Source: JANJUO01 sp942492935
GTDB lineage: Bacteria > Bacteroidota > Ignavibacteria > Kapaibacteriales > UBA2268
NCBI GenBank assembly: GCA_942492935.1
Contig: OW818654.1
Location: forward strand, 2,604,001 to 2,668,000
DNA length: 64,000 nucleotides
Direction of reading: 5' to 3'
Every line of letters begins with the position of its first letter. The first letter of the stretch is position 1. The notes beneath the pieces are model-generated. The model did no database searches. It was not told the origin of the DNA and saw only the letters and a program-made list of their open reading frames with translations. The position numbers and the translations under genes are program-made. Below are positions 45,118-52,620 of this stretch, one piece after another.

Positions 45118-45507
45118 ATGAATCAACCAAATTGTAAAGTTGAAATCAAAACATTTGAAAGCGGGTATGCTATTTTTGAAATGAGTGGAAGATTTATTCC
45201 CGGTGGCGACCCTGACATTTCTGATGAAATCAAAGCAAGTATCAGAAAATTAGTTTCCGAAGGAATCAAAAGAATCGTTGTCGATTTGCGACATGTTGAC
45301 TATTTTGCATCTAATGTAATTGGTGCATTGGTAGATGGAAAGATGGCTACAGAAAGTGTAGATGGTGGAATTGTTTTATATAGACCAAAACCTTATCTTC
45401 GCGATAGTCTCAAAATGGTAAAAATTGATGTAATTATCAGAATAGTTGACGACCTTGACGAAGCACTTGATATTTTAGGTATTCCAAGAGTTGACGAACA
45501 AAATTAA
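45118..45507 (+). CDS. STAS-domain anti-sigma-factor antagonist-like protein
   Basis: 129-residue STAS protein of the SpoIIAA/RsbV kind: IFEMSGRFIPGGDPDI, RIVVDLRHVDYFASNVIGAL and a C-terminal helix. The phosphorylatable Ser position is kept (FASNVIG). Such proteins bind and release an anti-sigma kinase according to phosphorylation. No RsbW-type kinase is next to it; a PP2C phosphatase that could act on it is encoded at 57072. Good GGTG start context and its own terminator suggest a single-gene unit. Confidence 0.85.
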   Translation: MNQPNCKVEIKTFESGYAIFEMSGRFIPGGDPDISDEIKASIRKLVSEGIKRIVVDLRHVDYFASNVIGALVDGKMATESVDGGIVLYRPKPYLRDSLKMVKIDVIIRIVDDLDEALDILGIPRVDEQN

Positions 45508-45542
45508 TTTGTTAAAATTTTTTAAAATACTTGATGATAACA

Positions 45543-45583
45543 ATCCCACAAAATTTTCAAAAAAAGAAACATTTTGTGGGAAT
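45543..45583. terminator. Bidirectional terminator between STAS and lpxA
   Basis: TCCCACAAAAT (45544-45554) pairs with ATTTTGTGGGA (45571-45581), with T-rich tails on the plus side and A-rich on the other. It sits between two convergent genes. Confidence 0.85.
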
Positions 45584-45598
45584 TTTATTATTTTGATT

Positions 45599-46375
45599 TT
45601 ATCTATGAATTCCTCTAACTGAAGTCTGAATAAATTCAATACAGCTTTTGACTTCATCAGAAATTTTTTCACGTTTCATAAAAGTAGAAATTCCATCACT
45701 ATTATTTTGACCAGAAAATAAAATTGTATCATAAAATAACTCTATTTCTTTAATCAGTTCAGCAGAAAATCCACGTCTTCTCAAACCAATTTTGTTAATT
45801 CCTTCTACTTGTGCAGGTTTTCTATCTACCAAAGTAAAAGGTGCCACATCTTTGGTAATTTTTGTATCAGCTCCAACCATTGAATGTTTTCCAACTTTGC
45901 AAAACTGATGAATTTTTGCAACCCCACCAAGTATAACCCATTCTTCGATTGTAACGTGTCCAGCTAACTGAACAACGTTGGACATAATAACATTGTCAGA
46001 TACCAAACAATCATGAGCTACGTGGCAATAAGACATAATCAAACAATTACTACCAACAACCGTTTTCCCAGTTTCTATAGTTCCACGATTTATTGTAGCA
46101 AATTCTCTAATTACTGTATTGTCCCCAATAAAGGTATGAGTAATTTCACCTTTAAATTTAAGGTCTTGAGGTTGAGTACCAACAACTGCAGACGAAAAAA
46201 TCTGAACATTTTTTCCTATTCTTGCACCTGTTCCAATAACAGCAGATGATTTGATGCAAGTATTGTCGTTTATTTCGACATTATTTTCTATAATTGAAAA
46301 AGGACCAATTTCAACATTTTCACCCAATTTCACATCAGGAGAAACTATTGCTGTTGGATGTATTATAACCGCCAT
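45599..46375 (-). CDS. lpxA: UDP-N-acetylglucosamine acyltransferase
   Basis: 258 residues. First enzyme of lipid A synthesis, moving a hydroxyacyl chain from ACP to UDP-GlcNAc. The left-handed beta-helix hexapeptides are obvious (VKLGENVEIG, AVIGTGARIGKNV), the catalytic His lies in SYCHVAHDC, and NRGTIETGKTVVG is a family mark. ATG 46375 follows the lpxC-fabZ stop by three bases, so the two are co-translated. Confidence 0.95.
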   Translation of the reverse strand: MAVIIHPTAIVSPDVKLGENVEIGPFSIIENNVEINDNTCIKSSAVIGTGARIGKNVQIFSSAVVGTQPQDLKFKGEITHTFIGDNTVIREFATINRGTIETGKTVVGSNCLIMSYCHVAHDCLVSDNVIMSNVVQLAGHVTIEEWVILGGVAKIHQFCKVGKHSMVGADTKITKDVAPFTLVDRKPAQVEGINKIGLRRRGFSAELIKEIELFYDTILFSGQNNSDGISTFMKREKISDEVKSCIEFIQTSVRGIHR

Positions 46376-46378
46376 AAT

Positions 46379-47776
46379 TTATTTCCTATCTACAACAGCC
46401 GCCTGAAATTCAGATTCGGCTACAATTTGTCCATTCACTAAAGCTTTACCAGCAAATGAAAATGTATTAAATCTTTTATACACAAGTTTTACTTCAAAAA
46501 CTAATTGGTCACCAGGAACAACTGGTTTTCTAAATTTTGCATTTTTAATTCCCATATAAAATGCTAATTTGGTTTTGTAGTCATCAATTTTTTTATATAA
46601 AATAAGTCCTCCAGCTTGAGCAAGAGCTTCAAGTATCATAACCCCTGGCATTACTGGTTTTTCGGGAAAATGACCATTAAAGAATGGTTCATTGATAGTT
46701 ACATTTTTGTAAGCAATAATTATATCATTCTTCTCATCATAAGACATTACTCTATCAATCATTAAAAATGGATATCTGTGAGGTAGAATTTCTAATACTT
46801 GGTCAATATCAAGATATACTTCGGTATATTTTTGTGGGTCATATTTTTCTTTTTCGAGTGATTCAAGATATTGTTTGCGAATCAATCTGCCAAATTCGAT
46901 GTTACTGAAATGTCCTGGTCTGGCTGCAAGTACTTGAGCTTTGATAGGGATTCCAATTAATGCAAGGTCTCCAATCATATCGAGTAGCTTATGTCTGGCT
47001 GGCTCATTCTTAAAACGAAGTGAAATTCCATTTAATATTCCATTTCCACCCAATACAGGTGTATCTGCTAACTTAAATAACTCTTTCAGTTCTTCAAGCT
47101 CTGTATCTTCAACTTCCTTATCAATTATTACAATTGCACTATCAAGACTACCACCTTTAATCAATCCATTTTTATATAGCATTTGTACTTCTGTGAGAAA
47201 GCAAAATGTTCTTGCAGGTGCAAATTCCGTTACAAATTCTCTATCTAAATCAAACAAACCGGTATGTTGGCTACCAAGAGCAGGATTGAAGTAGTCCACC
47301 ATTACAGTAATTCTATAATCATTTGTTGGCAGTGCAACAATGTCAGTATGCTTACTTTCGTTGGTATAGCGAACTGTTTCTTTGATTTCAAAATACTTTC
47401 TTGGTTTATCAAGTTCAGTTATACCAGCACTTAACAAAGCTTCAACATAAGGCATTGAACTACCATCAACAACAGGTGGTTCATTTGAATCAAGTTCGAT
47501 TCTGCAATTATCTATTCTTAAGCCAACTAATGCGGCTAAAACATGTTCAACAGTATGTACTTGAACTCCATTCAATCCTAGTGTAGTTCCACGCGACAAA
47601 TCTACTACATAATCCACTAATGCAGGTATTTCTGGCATACCTTCAATATCTTTGCGAACAAAAATATAACCATAGTCTGCTGGTGCAGGATTAAATGTAA
47701 TAGTGGATATATTCCCTGTATGTAGCCCTATACCTGAAAAAGCAACAGGTTTGCTTATTGTTCTCTGATTTTCCAT
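46379..47776 (-). CDS. lpxC/fabZ: Bifunctional LpxC deacetylase / FabZ dehydratase
   Basis: 465-residue fusion known from Bacteroidota and Chlorobi. LpxC half (about 1-300): GIGLHTGNIST, zinc ligand His in HTVEHVLAAL, and HKLLDMIGDLALIG with the remaining zinc and catalytic residues. FabZ half (about 315-465): LPHRYPFLMIDRV, NEPFFNGHFPEKPVMPGV with the catalytic His, and ILEALAQAGG with the acidic residue. It couples the committed lipid A step with fatty acid elongation. Directly precedes lpxA. Confidence 0.96.
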   Translation of the reverse strand: MENQRTISKPVAFSGIGLHTGNISTITFNPAPADYGYIFVRKDIEGMPEIPALVDYVVDLSRGTTLGLNGVQVHTVEHVLAALVGLRIDNCRIELDSNEPPVVDGSSMPYVEALLSAGITELDKPRKYFEIKETVRYTNESKHTDIVALPTNDYRITVMVDYFNPALGSQHTGLFDLDREFVTEFAPARTFCFLTEVQMLYKNGLIKGGSLDSAIVIIDKEVEDTELEELKELFKLADTPVLGGNGILNGISLRFKNEPARHKLLDMIGDLALIGIPIKAQVLAARPGHFSNIEFGRLIRKQYLESLEKEKYDPQKYTEVYLDIDQVLEILPHRYPFLMIDRVMSYDEKNDIIIAYKNVTINEPFFNGHFPEKPVMPGVMILEALAQAGGLILYKKIDDYKTKLAFYMGIKNAKFRKPVVPGDQLVFEVKLVYKRFNTFSFAGKALVNGQIVAESEFQAAVVDRK

Positions 47777-47967
47777 TCTGAACTAATTATAAGTAAAAAA
47801 TCTAAATTTCGTTCTTTCAAAATTCTGCAAAGTACAAAAATAGTAAAAAATTACTTTTAATTATTATAATTTTTTATGAAATTTAAGATAATATAAAAAT
47901 ATTTTAAATTAGAATAACAATAAAACAAAATTATAAAAAAGTGCTTTTTTATTACGGAGTTTTTTTT

Positions 47968-47975
47968 TAATTTTG
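47968..47975 (+). promoter_or_regulatory. -7 box of the tRNA-Leu gene
   Basis: TAATTTTG fits TAnnTTTG and lies 14 bases before the tRNA 5' end. The -33 position holds T6 rather than TTTG. Confidence 0.4.
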
Positions 47976-47989
47976 TAGTCTTGTTTTTT

Positions 47990-48072
47990 GCGGAAGTGGT
48001 GAAATTGGCAGACACGCCATCTTGAGGGGGTGGTGCCTTATAGGTGTAGGGGTTCAAGTCCCCTCTTCCGCA
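47990..48072 (+). tRNA. tRNA-Leu (anticodon GAG)
   Basis: 83-nt class II tRNA. Acceptor GCGGAAG pairs with CTTCCGC; the anticodon stem CCATC/GGTGG encloses TTGAGGG (GAG, reading CTC/CTT). A long variable arm (GGTGCCTTATAGGTGT region) and GGTTCAAGTCC T-arm follow. Discriminator A; the CCA tail is not encoded. Confidence 0.93.
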
Positions 48073-48086
48073 CAAATGGATTTTGT

Positions 48087-48122
48087 AAGTGCTATATTCA
48101 TAAGGGATTTAGCACTTTTTTT
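48087..48122 (+). terminator. Terminator of tRNA-Leu
   Basis: AAGTGCTA (48087-48094) pairs with TAGCACTT (48110-48117), followed by a T run to 48122. It lies 14 bases after the tRNA. Confidence 0.85.
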
Positions 48123-48325
48123 ATGTTAGTAATTTAACTGTTAATTCAATAAGTATTTTAATGCTCATAACACCATGATTATGAGTGAATTTACTTGAAA
48201 AGTTAGTTTAATATGCAACAATCCATCTAATTTTTTCTGTCAGGAATGTCTGAATAATAATTTTAGAAATTTATGTTCAGTTAAGTATTAACGAAAAATG
48301 TAAGCCATATTCAGCTTTAATTTTT

Positions 48326-49711
48326 CTACTCCTTTACTATTTTATAGGTTTCAATTTTATTATTTTTTGATAACACTACATAGTAAATACCAGATTTTGC
48401 AATACCCAAATCAATTGAGATCAATCCTGAATTATTAAAAATAATTGGAATATCAATTAATTGAACACCATTTATTCCGAAAATTTCACATTTACAGCTT
48501 TCATTTTGGCAATCTGATTTTATTTGAACTATACCATTACTTGGATTTGGGTAAATTGTTGAAATAATATTATTTTCTCTATCTACTCCGATTGAGTTAT
48601 CATAAAATAACGATGATATATGATTTTTCCCTCCTAATCCAATAAATATTTTATTTTTTTTGTCATATAGGATTTTTTCATTTATATAAAAAATTCCACC
48701 CGTTCTTTCCCAATTCAACGTTGAATAATTAGAAACTATCATTGTAAAACCGTTTGTATGTATAAATCTTTCTTCATTGTCAAAGTAATCAAATTGACCA
48801 CTGCCAACATTCAAAGGGCTGACTGCAAATGTGGAGTCAATTATTGCATTTTTTACTATATCAAATACTAATAATCCTTGATATTTATATTTTGGAAGAT
48901 CCGTTAATCCATCTCCTTGCGGAAAATACCCAGCAATATATATTTTTTTTGTATCTATTTCTGAAAACTTCAAACAGCTCGGTTCTCCACTCCAATATTG
49001 CTTATATAAATCATGACATAAACGGTATTCAACAATTCGATTCTTCGTTGCTAAATCCCATACAATTAATCTTGATTCACCGTTATTTAAAGCCGCCAAA
49101 TATTTCCCGTCTTTTGAAATGTCAAGATGTGTGAATTCTGTTCCAAGTTCATTTTCGTAAGTCAAATCTTCTACTAATTCCATTTTTTCATAATCATATT
49201 TTTGGATTGTATAATATTTTTTTGTTGGTGTACCTGGACTATAGCCAGATTCACCCCGATGCCATATCGTATATAGGAATGGATTAATTGGATCAACAAT
49301 AATTTCCTTAAAATAGGTAAACCAGCCATTTGGTCCGTTTGTATCGGGTCCTTCTGCCAGAACAAATTCTTTAATTAATGACATATCTTCAAGATTTCTT
49401 AACTGTAATCTACCTGTCTTTACATTAGTCGGCTGTACAATAATTCTTTTGCCATCAGGAGTCAATTCAATATTCAAAGTCCCAAAAGGAAATGACTTGA
49501 TTGTATCTCCATTATCAGTTCTTCTGATTTTTATCTGTTTCCCACCTCCAGTAATGAAATAATCATGGTTTGGCATAAATTCCATGTCGTAAATTTGATC
49601 TGTGGATTCTATAATATTCCACTTTAAAATCAGTTCTCCAGAAATTAATTCTGAATTGCAAATTAGTAGCATAAAAAAAGCCACTACCATTAAAATCATC
49701 TTGCGTATCAT
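48326..49711 (-). CDS. Secreted beta-propeller protein with T9SS C-terminal sorting domain
   Basis: 461 residues. Signal peptide (MILMVVAFFMLLICNSEL), a WD40/YVTN-like propeller (IYDMEFMPNHDYFITGGG, THLDISKDGKYLAALN), and a C-terminal sorting domain of about 75 residues starting IYPNPSNGIVQI and ending IETYKIVKE, the pattern used by the type IX secretion system. Cargo is exported through the outer membrane and often anchored. ATG 49711 has AGGAG seven bases upstream. Function of the propeller is unknown. Confidence 0.88.
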   Translation of the reverse strand: MIRKMILMVVAFFMLLICNSELISGELILKWNIIESTDQIYDMEFMPNHDYFITGGGKQIKIRRTDNGDTIKSFPFGTLNIELTPDGKRIIVQPTNVKTGRLQLRNLEDMSLIKEFVLAEGPDTNGPNGWFTYFKEIIVDPINPFLYTIWHRGESGYSPGTPTKKYYTIQKYDYEKMELVEDLTYENELGTEFTHLDISKDGKYLAALNNGESRLIVWDLATKNRIVEYRLCHDLYKQYWSGEPSCLKFSEIDTKKIYIAGYFPQGDGLTDLPKYKYQGLLVFDIVKNAIIDSTFAVSPLNVGSGQFDYFDNEERFIHTNGFTMIVSNYSTLNWERTGGIFYINEKILYDKKNKIFIGLGGKNHISSLFYDNSIGVDRENNIISTIYPNPSNGIVQIKSDCQNESCKCEIFGINGVQLIDIPIIFNNSGLISIDLGIAKSGIYYVVLSKNNKIETYKIVKE

Positions 49712-50095
49712 AACGATACTCCTAAAAAAAATACTTTTTTCAAATTAACATTCCCCACATATATAATGACACATGAAAATGCTTTTCGTTTCAGAGAAAA
49801 GTAAAAAAAATTGCAATAGTTAATTCAAATCTTAATTTAACAACGTAGTTGCGGTATTTTAGTAGAAAGGATTGTTTTTTTATAGCTCCGTAGGAACGAA
49901 ATAAATATATCGAACCTACGCAGCTAAATGTTGCTCAATTTTAAACTTTTTTTTATCGACAGATTAGTTAAATTTTTTTTATTGCTACTTTTTTTCTAAT
50001 TTTGTTGCTGTAAATTTTGTGTTTAATTATTGTTTTTATAAATGATGTTAACATAAAATTTAGAGTAATTTCATTGTTAATAATCAGAAATTATC
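49712..50095. other. Intergenic region between divergent genes, contains one REP-like hairpin
   Basis: 384 bp between the T9SS cargo and coaD. I see no gene or RNA. The only structure is 49883-49926, where TAGCTCCGTAGG can pair with CCTACGCAGCTA (one bulge) around an AT-rich loop; the element has the character of the hairpins at 4181 and 41030. Confidence 0.55.
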
Positions 50096-50578
50096 ATGAG
50101 CAAAACAGCAATTTATCCTGGAACCTTCGACCCAATAACAAATGGTCATATTGATGTAATTGAGAGAGCAAGTAAATTATTTGATAAAATATTTGTTGTA
50201 GTGGCAATTAATTCAAAAAAATCAACTCTATTTACAGAAAGTGAAAGGATTGAGTTGATTAACGAGTCCTTAATGCATCTTGAAAATGTATTTGTAATCG
50301 CTCATCATAGATTAACAGTTGAAATCGCTTATGAAAAAGAAGCAATTTGTATTATCAGAGGTATTAGAGCAGTTTCTGATTTTGAATATGAATTTCAAAT
50401 TGCATTGATGAATAGAAAATTAGCTCCTGATATATATACTATATTTCTAATGCCACATGAAAAATACACTTATTTAAATTCAAGTATTGTAAGGGAGCTT
50501 GCAAGGTATGGCAAGGATACTACTGAATTTGTACCCGAATGTGTGTCAGCTAAATTAATTGAAAAATTTAATAATTAA
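50096..50578 (+). CDS. coaD: Phosphopantetheine adenylyltransferase
   Basis: 160-residue nucleotidyltransferase converting 4'-phosphopantetheine to dephospho-CoA. YPGTFDPITNGHIDVIERA holds the (T/H)xGH nucleotide site, and RGIRAVSDFEYEFQIALMN and YLNSSIVRELARYG are family marks. Complete length. Twelve bases before the YkoF-like gene, likely the same unit. Confidence 0.95.
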   Translation: MSKTAIYPGTFDPITNGHIDVIERASKLFDKIFVVVAINSKKSTLFTESERIELINESLMHLENVFVIAHHRLTVEIAYEKEAICIIRGIRAVSDFEYEFQIALMNRKLAPDIYTIFLMPHEKYTYLNSSIVRELARYGKDTTEFVPECVSAKLIEKFNN

Positions 50579-50590
50579 AAAGGATAAGAA

Positions 50591-50839
50591 ATGAAAATTA
50601 CTATTGAAATAAGTTTATATCCAGTCTGTGATAACTACCTGGCTATTATTAAAGCATTTATTGCTAAATTAAAAACTTTTGATAATATTTCAATTTTATG
50701 CAATAATGTGAGTACGCAAATATCTGGAGATTATGATGTTATTATGAATATTTTACATAAAGAAATTAAAGAAATATTTCTTGAACAAAGAAGTGTTTTT
50801 GTGATTAAGTTTTTAGAAGGCGATAAAATTAACAATTAA
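50591..50839 (+). CDS. YkoF/MTH1187-like thiamine- or HMP-binding domain protein
   Basis: 82 residues: ITIEISLYPVCDNYLAIIKAF, a ferredoxin-like half and VSTQISGDYDVIMNILHKEI, which match the small YkoF-type domain thought to bind thiamine or hydroxymethylpyrimidine. Has an AGGATAAG site before its ATG and follows coaD by 12 bases. No thiamine transporter gene is adjacent, so ligand is uncertain. Confidence 0.7.
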   Translation: MKITIEISLYPVCDNYLAIIKAFIAKLKTFDNISILCNNVSTQISGDYDVIMNILHKEIKEIFLEQRSVFVIKFLEGDKINN

Positions 50840-50884
50840 ATTCAAAATAAATTTATGATTTTTAATTGTTTTTGAAGATTTTCT

Positions 50885-50915
50885 TTTGGTATGTAAAAAT
50901 AAATGCTTAACTTTG
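50885..50915 (+). promoter_or_regulatory. Bacteroidota-type promoter of tRNA-His
   Basis: TTTG (50885-50888), exactly 19 bases, then TAACTTTG (50908-50915), 15 bases before the tRNA 5' end. This is a full match to the TTTG-N19-TAnnTTTG consensus of Bacteroidota RpoD. Confidence 0.65.
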
Positions 50916-50930
50916 TAATCTGTTAAAAAT

Positions 50931-51007
50931 GGCGGTCGTAGCTCAGTTGGTAGAGTGCCAGATTGTGGCTCTGGTTGTCGCGGGTTCGAATCCCGTCGAT
51001 CGCCCCA
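50931..51007 (+). tRNA. tRNA-His (anticodon GTG)
   Basis: 77 nt including the extra G at -1 that is special to tRNA-His (pairing with discriminator C). Acceptor GCGGTCG/CGATCGC, D-arm GCTCAGTTGGTAGAGT, anticodon loop ATTGTGG, T-arm CGGGTTCGAATCCCG. The last three bases CCA appear encoded, unlike in the tRNA-Leu of this window. Confidence 0.95.
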
Positions 51008-51159
51008 AAAAAAATCTGATTTTAAAAAAATTTTCCTTTGTATATATTATCTTAATAGTTATTTTTGTTAATTATCATTTTTTGATGATAATATTTAATT
51101 TTGTTTAAGTGTATAAAATGTAATTCAGTATTCAATTTAAATATAAAAAAGGTGTATAA

Positions 51160-51444
51160 ATGGTCAATTTTAATGAAGTAGAAAATAAAACAGTTGTTAC
51201 GTTTCCAAAGAAATTAGACACTGAAACTTGTGTATCATTTGAAAGTGAAGTTATGGCAAAGGTCTCTGAAAATGATAACATTATTGTGTTTGATATGAGT
51301 GGAGTAGAATTTATTAGCTCGTTCTTCTTAAGAATTTGTATGAAAACAATTCAGTCGAAAGGTAAAGAAAATTTAAAAGTAGAAAATCTAACACCAAGTA
51401 CAAAGAAAATATTTATGATAGCTGGTTTGGGTGATTTAACTTAA
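51160..51444 (+). CDS. STAS-domain anti-sigma-factor antagonist
   Basis: 94-residue minimal STAS protein: IIVFDMSGVEFISSFFLRIC with the conserved Ser pair (ISS) at the phosphorylation site, and a C-terminal KKIFMIAGLGDL helix. Partner-switch regulator that binds an anti-sigma or signalling kinase. It has its own upstream AAAAGG and a terminator, with no kinase gene next to it. Confidence 0.88.
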   Translation: MVNFNEVENKTVVTFPKKLDTETCVSFESEVMAKVSENDNIIVFDMSGVEFISSFFLRICMKTIQSKGKENLKVENLTPSTKKIFMIAGLGDLT

Positions 51445-51464
51445 TATCATCGAAAATTATAAAA

Positions 51465-51505
51465 AAACACATTAGCTAATAATAAGTTAATGTGTTTTTT
51501 TTAAT
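51465..51505 (+). terminator. Terminator of the STAS gene
   Basis: AACACATTA (51467-51475) pairs with TAATGTGTT (51488-51496), followed by a long T run. Stem is the same as in the terminator at 39126, suggesting a common origin. Confidence 0.85.
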
Positions 51506-51528
51506 TAGTGATAACATATCAATAGTAA

Positions 51529-51593
51529 CCCATTAAAAATTGTCATTATTTATTTTATAGGGACTTATATATGAAAGGTCGTAAATTGGGTTA
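51529..51593 (-). repeat. Dispersed 64-bp repeat, copy B
   Basis: Read on the minus strand it aligns with the conserved end of the repeats at 39181-39244 and 59534-59597 (shared TATAAGTCC, AATAATGA and AATTTTTAATGG). Unlike those it does not extend into the longer remnant. It lies between convergent STAS and PrsW genes. Confidence 0.7.
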
Positions 51594-51615
51594 AGAATAG
51601 AAAATTAACTTACTA

Positions 51616-52617
51616 TTAAACACTTCTTATAAATTGATTTAATTTCCATAAATCTTTACTGTTTTTATAAATTATTGGTTTTAGTGCTAAGTAAGCGGCT
51701 TTACCTATAAATTTTTTAATTCTATTATATTCTTTTAGTTTAAATGGTAAATCTTTATCATCTGGAATTGGTAATTCGTTCATCTGAAGCATCATATTAA
51801 TTTTTAATTGCATTGAAAGTTCGATATTCAGCTTAATTAAGCCAATCATATCAAATAATATTAATGTATCGAATCTTTCTTTGATTTTATTGATATAATT
51901 TCCAATGTTCGTGTTTAATAATTGACCTTCTTCAAATAGATTGATTAATTGAATTTCTTCATCAAGTTCATTATTAATCCAATTTACAATATTCTTTTCA
52001 CTGATTGTGAATATTAAATTTGTGGCAATGGAAAATACAATTAAAATTATAACTGCTTGAAATACTGGAGGCAATAAAAACATATTGTATAGAAAATGAA
52101 TTAATAAACCCGGAATAATTGAAACAAAAGATGTGAAAAAGATGTTGAATTTCTTCAAATCTCTGAGAAATATAAACAAAACTCCAGCAAACGCAATAGT
52201 GCATCCGTGCATAATTGCTGTGCCAAATCCCCTGACAATCGGCAACATCAGATTAGTATCTGTAATATTCAAATAGTAATAGATATTTTCAGAAAAAGCA
52301 AAGCCACTACCTATGATAAACCCATAGATTGCGGCATCACTCATAAATCCAACATATCCTTTTTTGATAATATATATTAATATCAAATATTTAAGTAGTT
52401 CCTCAATTATTGGAGCTATTTTTTCGATGGTTTCAGCGTGAGAAAAATCTAAAGTTTCAGTTAATAGATTATTTAAAAAATAAGCAACACCAGAAATCAA
52501 TACTCCAGCAACAAAAATTAATATTGCTCTTTTTCTATCAATTAATTTAAAACTATCTAAATAAATCAGAACAACTATAAAAAGTAAAACTGGTAATAGA
52601 GAGTATAAAATGTTCAT
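51616..52617 (-). CDS. PrsW-family intramembrane metalloprotease
   Basis: 333 residues with about eight membrane helices and the PrsW motifs: EELLKY (first Glu pair), SGFAFSENIYYY, AIMHGCTIAFAG and LLIHFLYN supplying Glu and His metal ligands. A cytoplasmic helical tail of about 120 residues follows. Family members cleave anti-sigma or lipid-linked regulators in the membrane. Its ATG (52617) is three bases after the stop of the HELTH protein gene, so both are one operon and may act on a common envelope signal. Confidence 0.85.
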   Translation of the reverse strand: MNILYSLLPVLLFIVVLIYLDSFKLIDRKRAILIFVAGVLISGVAYFLNNLLTETLDFSHAETIEKIAPIIEELLKYLILIYIIKKGYVGFMSDAAIYGFIIGSGFAFSENIYYYLNITDTNLMLPIVRGFGTAIMHGCTIAFAGVLFIFLRDLKKFNIFFTSFVSIIPGLLIHFLYNMFLLPPVFQAVIILIVFSIATNLIFTISEKNIVNWINNELDEEIQLINLFEEGQLLNTNIGNYINKIKERFDTLILFDMIGLIKLNIELSMQLKINMMLQMNELPIPDDKDLPFKLKEYNRIKKFIGKAAYLALKPIIYKNSKDLWKLNQFIRSV

Positions 52618-52620
52618 AAA

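Noticed and set aside
47857..48075. 72-residue minus-strand ORF starting MCGRGDLNPYTYK
   Set aside because: It is the reverse complement of tRNA-Leu plus AT-rich flank, a well-known false ORF.
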